Of a DNA stretch of 64,000 bases, positions 31,904-39,722 are shown in pieces. The position numbers and the translations under genes are program-made. How positions within the stretch are numbered: the first letter of the stretch is position 1; the number at the start of each line of letters is the position of its first letter. Origin of the DNA: Alkalihalophilus pseudofirmus OF4 (GTDB lineage Bacteria > Bacillota > Bacilli > Bacillales > Bacillaceae_D). Under the pieces are notes generated by a model. That model saw nothing but the letters and a program-made list of their open reading frames with translations. It was not told where the DNA came from and did not search any database. The stretch is taken from assembly GCF_000005825.2 (NCBI RefSeq), contig NC_013791.2, forward strand, positions 2,170,001 to 2,234,000. Reading direction: 5' to 3'.

Positions 31904-34423
31904 TTAATTATCTTCTTCCTCGCTATCACTGTCACTTTCATCACTGTCAGACTCATCATCTGAGCTGGAAGAATTTGATTCATTGTTTTCCTCATCTCTT
32001 TCCTCTTCTTTCTCATCCTCTTTTTCCTGCTTCTTCTCCTCCTTCTCTTCTTTCTCTTCTTTCTTATCTTCTTCCTTTTCTTCTTCTACATTGTCTTCTT
32101 CATCAGACCCTTGCTCCTCGTCATTTGAGGAATCATTCGGCTCTTCATTTGATTCATCGTCACTTGGATCAATTTCAATATTTAACCCGTCCTCATCGAC
32201 GACCTCACTCTCACTCTCATCCTCATCGTTATCGGTCTCTTGCTGTTCTTCTTTTCTACGTTCTCTTTCTTCTGATCTTTCACGTTCTCTTCTTTGTTGT
32301 TCCTGTTTAGCTCTTTCTTCCTCCCGAGCTTCTTTTTGCTTTTTCTCCCATTCATCTTCTACTAGACTGTAAGCATCTTTAACAGTGGTCCCAGTGACAA
32401 ATAGCTCTGTCACAAGATCACTTCTAGAAGAACTTGAGTCTGCACGTTCACCCGTTGAAGTATCTATTGTAATTTCTTCAACCGAATCAGGTTTTGCAAA
32501 CTCTCCTGTTTCTTCATTTACCATACCACTCATCACTTCACGGAAGATATGCTGGGCGATTTGACGATCTTCTCTCGTTTTAATATAACTATTCTCATCA
32601 ATTCTAGGATACCCCGTCCATACAGCGGCTGTATAATTCGATGTATAGCCTGCAAACCAAACGTCAGGAACCCCTTCATCAATATTGTATTTTTGCTTTG
32701 TTTCTTCATTAAAGTTCGTTGTACCCGTCTTACCTGCAACTGGTACGCCGCCAATGGCTGCGAGCTGTCCTGTTCCTTCTTCTACTACACTTTTCAACAT
32801 ATCGGTTACCATGTAGGCAGTATAATCACTCATTGCTTGTACACCTTCTGGCTGCATGTTAATTTCTCTGCCATCTGGGAAAACAACTTTTCTAACGGTA
32901 TGAGGCTCATTATAGGTCCCTTCATTAGCGAAAGCTGAGTATGCACCTGCTAAATCAAGCGGTGAAATCCCTTCATCAAATGAACCTAAAGCGTATGACT
33001 CATACACTGATCCTTCAATATTAATCCCTATGTTTCCAGCAAATTCCTGTGCTTTATCCGCACCAACTTCTTGGAATGTCTTCACGGCTGGAGTATTCCA
33101 GCTTTGAGTCAGAGCTTCTCTTATAGACATCAGCCCGTGATATTGGCCATTATAGTTACGGATTACTTGATCACTGCCTGTATAAGTCATTTCTTCATCT
33201 TCTATTTGCTGATAGGTTGACCATTTCAAATGTTCGATTGCAGGTCCATAACTTAGAATCGGTTTAATTGTAGATCCTGGGGAGCGCTTAATATGGGTAG
33301 CATAGTTGGAACGGTTCTCTCCTGCTTCTTGATTACGACCTCCGCCAATGGCTTTAATTTCTCCTGTACGGTTGTCAACCACGGTTACTCCTGCTTGGAA
33401 ATTATCATCCGGATATTGAACAAATTGATCAGAATTAAGCACTTCTTCTACATGTGCTTGAGCATCCGCATCATAGGTTGTATAAATTTCTAAACCACCG
33501 TTATAAATCATCTGGGCAGTTAATCCATCAATTTGTTCTAGTTCCCTATATACTTGGTCCATAAAGGCATCAGAAACGGATTGATCTTCCGAGCCTCTCT
33601 GCAGCATATCTTCGACCGGCATGCTTCTTTCTTCATCGTATTCTTCCTCTGTAATAAAACCATGTTCATGCATCACATACAGTACAGTATTTCGTCTTTC
33701 TTCAGCAAGGTCTGGATTTTGATAAGGGTCATATCCAGATGGACGCTGAGGCAGGCCGGCTAATAAGGCAGCTTCATTAATCGTCAGCTCATCTACTTCT
33801 TTATTAAAGTAAGTCTCAGCTGCTGTAACAATCCCGTAAGCACCATTACCGAAATATATTTTATTTAAATAGAGTTCTAGAATCTCATCTTTTGTATAAT
33901 GTCTTTCAAGTTCCAGGGCTAGATAGGCTTCTTGTACCTTTCGTGTCATTGATTTCTCAGCAGTTAAAAGTGAATTTTTCACTACCTGCTGAGTAATTGT
34001 ACTTCCGCCTTCAGCACCAAAACCATTCGTAATATTAGAGATCACAGCCCCTCCGATCCGTCTGATATCAAGTCCTGAATGATCGTGAAAACGAACATCT
34101 TCAATTGCTATAAACGCATCCTTCACGTGATCAGGCACTTCTTCAATAGACATTGACTGCCTGTTTTCTCCATTACTTAAAGCAATAATCTCCTCGTTAT
34201 TATGGTCATACAGAGTAGATGAATTAGCAAATGCAAACGTATCATCATCAATCTCTGGAGCACTTTGAACTAAACCATAAATTGTAAAGCTCCCAACCGC
34301 TCCTGCTATCACAAAGAGAACAGTTAAAACGGCTGCAATCTTAAACAATAGCCCGCTTCCTCTTTTATGTTTCCTTTTCTTTAGCTTCCTCTTTTCTTCC
34401 CTTGTTTCAGGTTTATCAGCCAT
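31904..34423 (-). CDS. ponA: class A penicillin-binding protein (PBP1A-like)
   Basis: 839 residues: basic cytoplasmic N-terminus (KRKLKKRKHKRG), one membrane anchor (about 28-50), glycosyltransferase domain (about 75-250, EDVRFHDHSGLDIRR, GGSTITQQVVKN, YLNKIYFGNGAYGI) and transpeptidase domain (about 330-630: SPGSTIKPI with the nucleophile Ser, SWNTPA, KTGTTN). The last ~140 residues are a low-complexity Asp/Glu/Ser/Lys tail outside the cell. It builds the peptidoglycan strand and cross-links it. ATG at 34423 follows GGGGGAAGG. The recU neighbour usual for ponA is absent, so it could be another class A paralogue; the symbol is tentative. Confidence 0.88.
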   Translation of the reverse strand: MADKPETREEKRKLKKRKHKRGSGLLFKIAAVLTVLFVIAGAVGSFTIYGLVQSAPEIDDDTFAFANSSTLYDHNNEEIIALSNGENRQSMSIEEVPDHVKDAFIAIEDVRFHDHSGLDIRRIGGAVISNITNGFGAEGGSTITQQVVKNSLLTAEKSMTRKVQEAYLALELERHYTKDEILELYLNKIYFGNGAYGIVTAAETYFNKEVDELTINEAALLAGLPQRPSGYDPYQNPDLAEERRNTVLYVMHEHGFITEEEYDEERSMPVEDMLQRGSEDQSVSDAFMDQVYRELEQIDGLTAQMIYNGGLEIYTTYDADAQAHVEEVLNSDQFVQYPDDNFQAGVTVVDNRTGEIKAIGGGRNQEAGENRSNYATHIKRSPGSTIKPILSYGPAIEHLKWSTYQQIEDEEMTYTGSDQVIRNYNGQYHGLMSIREALTQSWNTPAVKTFQEVGADKAQEFAGNIGINIEGSVYESYALGSFDEGISPLDLAGAYSAFANEGTYNEPHTVRKVVFPDGREINMQPEGVQAMSDYTAYMVTDMLKSVVEEGTGQLAAIGGVPVAGKTGTTNFNEETKQKYNIDEGVPDVWFAGYTSNYTAAVWTGYPRIDENSYIKTREDRQIAQHIFREVMSGMVNEETGEFAKPDSVEEITIDTSTGERADSSSSRSDLVTELFVTGTTVKDAYSLVEDEWEKKQKEAREEERAKQEQQRRERERSEERERRKEEQQETDNDEDESESEVVDEDGLNIEIDPSDDESNEEPNDSSNDEEQGSDEEDNVEEEKEEDKKEEKEEKEEKKQEKEDEKEEERDEENNESNSSSSDDESDSDESDSDSEEEDN

Positions 34424-34908
34424 AAACCCTTCCCCCACTTTCAATATTTAGATAGTCGATTATTCGTTCCCTCTTTCAAGCAAGGTAAAACCTTGTAAAA
34501 TATGGTTTTCTACAAGATACACGTATAAAGGAGGATCCTCAACTGTATGGATTCTCAGTTTACGTTTTCGTAGTATAATATGTAGAGAGTTGAAAAATCT
34601 ATCGAAACGGGAGCTTTTTGATCGTTTTTTGCATTTACTCTTATTTATAAAAACAAAGCTTGAACCTATTGGCATATTAAGGATTAACACATAACAGCCT
34701 TAAAAATTCCATGATTTTACACCTTATTTTTTTGTCATTTTCCCACAAACACATACATATTTTGGCGATCTTGCCACCGATTATCTCGTAGCAATTTCAT
34801 ATATTACAAGTATATTGCAGTTTGATTAAGTAGAACGAGAATGCTTGCCTAACTCGTTTGATAGCTGTTACGATTACTAGCGTTGAACGAAGTAAGGAGG
34901 TATTCACT
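34424..34908. other. 485-bp divergent intergenic region
   Basis: No convincing gene. On the minus strand a TATACT -10-like sequence (34574-34579) and a GAGGATCCTC palindrome precede the PBP gene, and CTTGTA...TACAAG (34494-34518) can form a hairpin in its leader. On the plus side AT-rich sequence leads to AAGGAGGT before the 3D-domain gene. A 76-residue frame on the minus strand (34460-34690) lacks a ribosome site and was not accepted. Confidence 0.4.
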
Positions 34909-35979
34909 TTGAAAAAACAAACTAATTCAAAGCTTTTACGGAACTTCGGACTACCGCTTGCTACAGCTGGCGTGCTCCTATTTGCATCACCAGCCATTTC
35001 AGAGGCAAGTGACTTAGGAAGCAATCTCTTACACAAAGGCGTAGATGGCGAGAGTGTCCAAGTAGTTCAAGAACTCTTGCATGAAAAAGGCTTATTAGAT
35101 GAAGCCGCTATAACAGGAACATTTTCAAAAGAAACATTTGATGCTGTTTCCACATATCAAGAAAAGCATAACTTAGTAGTGGACGGAATTGCTGGTCCGC
35201 AAACAGTAGGTGCGATGAAAGTTCTAGAAAAAGGTGACGAAGGGGTATTAGTAGAAGACCTTCAACATCAATTAGTAGATCTAGGTTTCTATGAAGGAAA
35301 TAAAGATGGCTTGTATGGTCCATTAACACAAGCAGCGGTTAAAGGATTTCAAAAAGCTCAAGGAATCTCTGTAGACGGCATTGCCGGCCCTGAGACTTAC
35401 TCTAACCTTTACTACTCAAACCCAGCCGCTAATAAGGCAGCTGAGCCACAAGCTCCTGTAGCGGAAGCTCCAGTCGAAACAGCTCCTGAATCCCAAGAGC
35501 CTGCAGAAGCTCCAGTTGAAGAAGTGCCTGTTGAAGAAGCTCCTGTAGAGGAAGCTCCTGCACAAGCTGAGGAAACAACAGAAGAACCTGCTGCTGAAGA
35601 ACCACAAGCTGAGGAGCCTGAAGCAGTAGAAGAGCCTGCTGTAGAAGAAACAGAAGAAACAGTTGATTCTGCACCTGCAGACAGCGAACAAGCAACATTC
35701 GAAATGGAAGCAACAGCGTACACTGCATATTGTGAAGGATGTTCTGGTGTAACGGCTACTGGAATTGATTTACGCGAAAATCCTAATAAAAAAGTAGTAG
35801 CAGTTGATCCTAGCGTTATCCCTCTTGGATCACGTGTACATGTAGAAGGATACGGCGAAGCAATTGCTGGAGATACTGGCGGCGCTATTCAAGGCCATAA
35901 AGTAGACTTGCACATGGCAACGAAAGAAGAAGCGATTAACTTTGGCCGTCAAACAGTAACAGTAACGGTGTTAGATTAA
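34909..35979 (+). CDS. secreted cell-wall protein: two PG_binding_1 domains plus 3D domain (YocH-like)
   Basis: 356 residues. Signal peptide (1-34, ending ISEASD); two peptidoglycan-binding domains (about 40-100 and 107-165: GIAGPQTVGAM and GIAGPETYSNL); a Pro/Glu/Ala-rich linker with repeated PVEEAP (about 170-265); and a C-terminal 3D domain (about 270-356) with ATAYTAYCEGCSGVTATG, AVDPSVIPLGSRV and AGDTGGAIQGHKVDLH, whose three Asp are the family hallmark of a lytic transglycosylase-type active site. Autolysin or muramidase at the cell wall. The start is TTG at 34909 after AAGGAGGT. B. subtilis YocH is WalRK-controlled; no clear WalR box was found here. Confidence 0.87.
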   Translation: MKKQTNSKLLRNFGLPLATAGVLLFASPAISEASDLGSNLLHKGVDGESVQVVQELLHEKGLLDEAAITGTFSKETFDAVSTYQEKHNLVVDGIAGPQTVGAMKVLEKGDEGVLVEDLQHQLVDLGFYEGNKDGLYGPLTQAAVKGFQKAQGISVDGIAGPETYSNLYYSNPAANKAAEPQAPVAEAPVETAPESQEPAEAPVEEVPVEEAPVEEAPAQAEETTEEPAAEEPQAEEPEAVEEPAVEETEETVDSAPADSEQATFEMEATAYTAYCEGCSGVTATGIDLRENPNKKVVAVDPSVIPLGSRVHVEGYGEAIAGDTGGAIQGHKVDLHMATKEEAINFGRQTVTVTVLD

Positions 35980-35988
35980 TATATGTTT

Positions 35989-36023
35989 AAAAAGCACATC
36001 TGCTTATTGCAGATGTGCTTTTT
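35989..36023. terminator. bidirectional terminator after the 3D-domain gene
   Basis: AAAAAGCACATCTGC / GCAGATGTGCTTTTT perfect arms, 5-base loop. Confidence 0.92.
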
Positions 36024-36218
36024 CTATTTCGTCCAGCCCGGTTCATATGTATAAATCGCAGCCCCGCCGTGCTGAGCATTCCCTCTAAAGCTTTTAACAT
36101 CGTCCTGCGCCACTAATACGGAACGAAAATCCAAGAAATCTTCTTTTGTAACCGTATAAGATTCTAACTCCTTATTACGTAATTGTTCAAGAATCGATTG
36201 TGCCTCTTCTTTCGTCAA
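36024..36218 (-). CDS. small conserved hypothetical protein
   Basis: 64 residues, soluble, no Cys: helical KEEAQSILEQLRNKEL, then VTKEDFLDFRSVLVAQDD and a Gly/His-rich end (FRGNAQHGGAAIYTYEPGW). The end resembles short Bacillus proteins of unknown role that I cannot name. The start is TTG at 36218, with GGAGGAG five to nine bases upstream. Its stop codon touches the shared terminator with the 3D-domain gene. Confidence 0.65.
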   Translation of the reverse strand: MTKEEAQSILEQLRNKELESYTVTKEDFLDFRSVLVAQDDVKSFRGNAQHGGAAIYTYEPGWTK

Positions 36219-36317
36219 CGGACTCTCCTCCTGCCTTTATCTGAACGTTATGGTATAGTTAATGATAATAACATCGTACGATACTATTAAACTAAAGAAC
36301 GGAGTGTATGTAAACCT

Positions 36318-36713
36318 ATGATCACATATGAAGTGAATCGAGCGATCTCTGCTGAGCAATTAGCTGATCTTTTTAAGCGTTCTACAATTAAACGGCCACA
36401 TGAAGATGCAGCTCGGTTGACTAAAATGATTGAAGCCTCTCCTCTCCTTGTCACTGCGTGGGATGGTGGCCATTTAACTGGTGCAGCCCGTTCGCTGACT
36501 GACTTCTCCTATTGCTGTTATTTATCTGATTTAGCTGTAGATAAGCGTTATCAGCATAAAGGGATCGGACGTAAATTAATCGAGCGAACCAGACAAGAAA
36601 TCGGAACCGAATGCTCGCTGATCTTACTCTCCTCCCCTGAAGCACTTGATTATTACCCAAAAGTTGGTTTTAAGAAAGCTGATCACGCTTACTATATTCA
36701 ACGAAAACAATAA
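36318..36713 (+). CDS. GNAT-family N-acetyltransferase
   Basis: 131 residues. GNAT fold: strand-rich N-terminal half with TAWDGGHLTGAARSLTDF, then motif A at LSDLAVDKRYQHKGIGRKLIERTRQEI (about 70-96), where the Q-x-x-G-I-G/K loop binds acetyl-CoA, and PEALDYYPKVGFKKADHAYYI near the end. Substrate not readable. ATG at 36318; the ribosome site GGAG is 13 bases upstream, which is long. Ends in its own terminator. Confidence 0.85.
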   Translation: MITYEVNRAISAEQLADLFKRSTIKRPHEDAARLTKMIEASPLLVTAWDGGHLTGAARSLTDFSYCCYLSDLAVDKRYQHKGIGRKLIERTRQEIGTECSLILLSSPEALDYYPKVGFKKADHAYYIQRKQ

Positions 36714-36745
36714 AAGTCAGAGGATTCATTTCCCCTGACTTTTTT
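36712..36745. terminator. bidirectional terminator between GNAT gene and ald
   Basis: AAAAGTCAG and CTGACTTTT arms with GG/CC in the inner part, T run on both sides. Confidence 0.85.
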
Positions 36746-36762
36746 ATTTGCCAGATGTGTTT

Positions 36763-37890
36763 TTATGACTGAAGTGTTTTTAATGCTTCACGAGGAGCTA
36801 AGTACTCATACCCTAAATCACGAGCTACCGCTTCGTATGTGACAGTTCCTCCAGCTGCATTAAGCCCAAGCTCTAAAGCAGGATTTTCTTCGATTGCACG
36901 ATGTACACCTTTATTAGCAATTTGCAGCGCATAAGGGATTGTCACATTCGTTAATGCAATCGTTGAGGTTCGCGGAACTGCTCCTGGCATATTAGCAACA
37001 GCGTAATGAACAACGTCATGTTTTGTATAGGTCGGTTCATCATGTGTGGTGATACGGTCTACCGTCTCAATAATTCCGCCTTGGTCAATCGCCACATCGA
37101 CAACCACTGACCCTGCCTTCATCGACTTAATCATTTCTTCTGTAACAAGCTTAGGTGCTTTCGCTCCAGGTATCAGCACCGCGCCAATCACTAAATCTGA
37201 TTCCGCTACCGCTTCTGCAATATTCAACGGGTTCGACATCATCGTTTGAATATCTGTTCCGTATAAGTCATCTAATTGTCTAAGGCGCTCAGGACTTAAA
37301 TCCATAATCGTGACATCTGCCCCAAGACCCATCGCAATCTTAGCTGCATTTGTTCCAACAACACCCCCGCCAATGACTGTTACTTTTCCACGTTTTACAC
37401 CAGGGACGCCTGATAATAAAATCCCTTTACCGCCTTTAGGCTTTTCAAGGAATTGAGCACCAATTTGAGACGCCATACGGCCAGCTACCTCACTCATTGG
37501 AGTAAGTAATGGAAGAGTTCGTCCCACTTGAACGGTTTCATACGCAATGGCCGTTACTTCTTTTTCAACTAATGCTTTGGCAAGCTCTGCTTCAGCTGCT
37601 AAGTGCAAGTATGTGAATAAAATAAGACCTTTTCTGAAATAAGCATATTCAGATGGGAGCGGCTCTTTCACTTTCATAATCATATCTGCTTTTTCCCAAA
37701 TAGCTGCAGGGTCAGCTTCAATTTCAGCACCAGCTTGAACATATTGCTCATCACTAAATCCGCTTCCAATACCCGCATTTTTCTCGATTAATACATGATG
37801 CCCAGCCTGAACGAGCGTCATCACACTTGCAGGGGTCATCGCCACACGATTTTCATTGTTTTTTATTTCCATAGGTACACCAATTAACAT
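36763..37890 (-). CDS. ald: alanine dehydrogenase
   Basis: 375 residues; NAD-dependent L-alanine dehydrogenase, which turns alanine into pyruvate and ammonia, needed for alanine use and normal sporulation in Bacillus. Family blocks: [23 protein letters not shown] at the start, [13 protein letters not shown] near 75, the Rossmann motif [28 protein letters not shown] near 170-197, and [12 protein letters not shown] near 265. ATG at 37890 after AGGAGGATGTCTAC; the longer frame upstream is not coding. Monocistronic. Confidence 0.95.
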   Translation of the reverse strand: MLIGVPMEIKNNENRVAMTPASVMTLVQAGHHVLIEKNAGIGSGFSDEQYVQAGAEIEADPAAIWEKADMIMKVKEPLPSEYAYFRKGLILFTYLHLAAEAELAKALVEKEVTAIAYETVQVGRTLPLLTPMSEVAGRMASQIGAQFLEKPKGGKGILLSGVPGVKRGKVTVIGGGVVGTNAAKIAMGLGADVTIMDLSPERLRQLDDLYGTDIQTMMSNPLNIAEAVAESDLVIGAVLIPGAKAPKLVTEEMIKSMKAGSVVVDVAIDQGGIIETVDRITTHDEPTYTKHDVVHYAVANMPGAVPRTSTIALTNVTIPYALQIANKGVHRAIEENPALELGLNAAGGTVTYEAVARDLGYEYLAPREALKTLQS

Positions 37891-38216
37891 GTAGACATCC
37901 TCCTTTGAACTCTTCAACATTTTCTTATTTTCAGTATAATCATTCTTAGTCAAACTGACCTTGTGGAAAATAATCAAACAACTCTGTCTCTTTTTGTATT
38001 TTTCCACAAATCACAAATTATCACTTCACAAATGTAAAAATTAAGATTATACCTGTTCTGCCTTACCCATTTTCGCCTTCCTCTACCTATTCTATCCCCT
38101 CATTCATCTGCCTTTTTACATTTTGTCAGCTTTTAAAGAGAAAAATTAGACACCAATAGCAGTTTTAAGTTGTTTATGGTAGGATAGAATCGATACGTAG
38201 AAGAGGTGAGAATAAA
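37891..38216. other. 326-bp divergent intergenic region
   Basis: Regulatory space between ald and the DUF2621 gene. It is AT-rich and contains CTTCCACAAGG-like and CACAAAT motifs, but no clear consensus promoter, riboswitch or small gene could be supported. AAGAGGTGAG ahead of 38217 is the ribosome site of the plus-strand gene. Confidence 0.35.
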
Positions 38217-38648
38217 ATGCCTACTTGGTTTATGTGGTTTATCGTACTATGGACCATCTTTTTGATTACAGTAATGTTTATCGGCGGATATTTCATGTTC
38301 CGTAAATTTCTTAAGCGTCTGCCTAAAGAAGATGGAAAAAGTATTCTAGATTGGCAAGACTACTATATCGAGAAGACGATTCATTTATGGGACGCAGAAC
38401 AAAAAGCATTATTAAAAGATTTAGTTGAACCTGTTCCTGAATTGTTTCGAGACGTCGCTAAAGGAAAAATTGCGGGGAAGATCGGTGAGCTTGTATTAGA
38501 AGAAAATGCGAGTGTCTTAACCCAAGATTATATTATCCGCGGATACATTCTAGCTACGCCTAAACGTGATCATAAATTTTTAAAGAAAAAGTTAAAAGAA
38601 AAAGAAATCGATATGACACCATACAAACAATTGCTAGAATCATCTTAA
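38217..38648 (+). CDS. yneK: DUF2621 membrane protein (YneK-like)
   Basis: 143 residues: one N-terminal membrane segment (about 5-28, WFMWFIVLWTIFLITVMFIGG), then a cytoplasmic helical domain with RLPKEDGKSILDWQDYYIEKTIHLW (about 35-60) and KLKEKEIDMTPYKQLLE at the end. Matches my memory of YneK (DUF2621), a gene next to ccdC in B. subtilis, and ccdC does follow here (convergent). Role unknown. ATG at 38217 follows GAGGTGAG. Confidence 0.75.
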   Translation: MPTWFMWFIVLWTIFLITVMFIGGYFMFRKFLKRLPKEDGKSILDWQDYYIEKTIHLWDAEQKALLKDLVEPVPELFRDVAKGKIAGKIGELVLEENASVLTQDYIIRGYILATPKRDHKFLKKKLKEKEIDMTPYKQLLESS

Positions 38649-38684
38649 ACAAAGAACTCGCTCAATAGAGCGAGTTCTTTGTTT
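38647..38684. terminator. bidirectional terminator between DUF2621 gene and ccdC
   Basis: AAACAAAGAACTCGCT / AGCGAGTTCTTTGTTT arms with a 6-base loop. Confidence 0.92.
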
Positions 38685-38698
38685 AAATTCGTATTCGT

Positions 38699-39208
38699 TT
38701 ATGTTTCAGCAGGTACGATTATTTTTTTTGGGGGATTATTCATTAATTCTGCTTCAAGTTTTCGATACGATCGATACATCGAAATCCGCCACGGAATAAT
38801 CATTCCATAAGCAAGTAAAAAGAACATACCAGCGAGCTCTTCAAATTGAACAGCGTCCCCAATGATCAGTTTAAACGTGATTCGAGCAACTAATAGACCG
38901 ACTAATATAAATGCAAACGCTTTTGAACGTTTTAAATAAATTTGATTGCGCTTAATTTCAAAATTAGAGGTTTTTATTAATAATATGGAAAAAATCATGC
39001 CGACTGCTAATGCCTCAATCACCTGCCACCAAGCAGGGCGAGCTGGTTCATAGAGAAACATCAAAAAACCAGTAGACATAAAAATCGGAGGTAAAATAAT
39101 TTTTTTTGCAGAAGCTGGACGTTTCGTTGCCTTAAGTCGAATAATAATAGCTAGAGTAGCCATTATAGCTGCCCCGATTGTTGATAATAATATATACGTA
39201 TCACTCAA
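38699..39208 (-). CDS. ccdC: CcdC-family membrane protein (YneJ)
   Basis: 169 residues with five membrane segments and the DUF1453/CcdC layout: RLKATKRPASAKKIILPPIFMSTGFLMF near 23-52, PARPAWWQVIEAL, then a cytoplasmic KTSNFEIKRNQIYLKRSKAF stretch and a second half with RITFKLIIGD. CcdC lies with ccdA and yneI in B. subtilis cytochrome c biogenesis locus, though it is not essential for it. The start is TTG at 39208 after AAAGGAG. No ccdA in the window. Confidence 0.82.
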   Translation of the reverse strand: MSDTYILLSTIGAAIMATLAIIIRLKATKRPASAKKIILPPIFMSTGFLMFLYEPARPAWWQVIEALAVGMIFSILLIKTSNFEIKRNQIYLKRSKAFAFILVGLLVARITFKLIIGDAVQFEELAGMFFLLAYGMIIPWRISMYRSYRKLEAELMNNPPKKIIVPAET

Positions 39209-39437
39209 TTTAGCTCACTCCTTTCTCATGAGCGTACCCATCCCTTTAAACATACCTTAAAGCGTCCTCTCTTTCAAACATTATTCAAACATTTGATAAA
39301 AAAATCTGCTATTTGACAAATATAAACGAAATATTCGCTTCTCTTTTAGTTAGGGCGTTTCTTCCAAATAATTCAGATTGTTTTTAAATGAGGAGAATAT
39401 TATGATATATGTAAGCGATTCGTGGAGGGTTGCACCT

Positions 39438-39689
39438 ATGACAAAAAGGCAGCTAGAGGATTCATTAAGAAAACAAACTAGAAATTTTATAGAAGACTCA
39501 GTGCAAGCCCCAAATGAGAGAGTAACCGAAGAATCCATTGAAGAATCGATCGAAAAAAAACGGAATGAATTAATTAAAGTTGGTACAAGCAACGGTCTTC
39601 ATTCTAAAAAAGCCGTTGAAGTAAGTCAGCAGCTAGACCAGTTGTTAAATAAATACGATCGCTTATTAAAAAAGAAAATAACAAAATAG
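39438..39689 (+). CDS. Spo0E-like sporulation regulatory protein
   Basis: 83 residues (from ATG 39438). The C-terminal half has the Spo0E pattern: IEKKRNELIKVGTSNGLHSKKAVEVSQQLDQLLNKYDRLL, with SQQLDQLL corresponding to the SQELD core that dephosphorylates Spo0A-P. The N-terminal part is polar and variable. Two starts have ribosome sites: ATG 39402 (GAGGAGA) and ATG 39438 (GGAGGG, eight bases). The shorter form fits the family better. Monocistronic; probably slows sporulation. Confidence 0.78.
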   Translation: MTKRQLEDSLRKQTRNFIEDSVQAPNERVTEESIEESIEKKRNELIKVGTSNGLHSKKAVEVSQQLDQLLNKYDRLLKKKITK

Positions 39690-39722
39690 AACCGACTTAG
39701 CAGATGCCAAGTCGGTTATTTT
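39690..39722. terminator. bidirectional terminator between spo0E-like gene and the ABC pair
   Basis: AACCGACTT / AAGTCGGTT stem with an inner imperfect part, T run follows. Confidence 0.85.

Noticed and set aside
31975-32372. Ser/Phe/Leu-rich frames opposite the PBP tail
   Set aside because: Mirror images of the Glu/Asp/Lys low-complexity tail.
34460-34690. 76-residue minus-strand frame upstream of the PBP gene
   Set aside because: No ribosome site and a promoter-like sequence runs through it; kept as intergenic.
35459-35660. Possible CRISPR or tandem DNA repeat
   Set aside because: Repetition is at protein level (PVEEAP-type linker), with irregular spacing; no CRISPR array or cas genes in the window.
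35412-35728. Ser/Ala/Gly-rich frames opposite the 3D-domain linker
   Set aside because: Mirror images of the Pro/Glu/Ala linker, no ribosome site.
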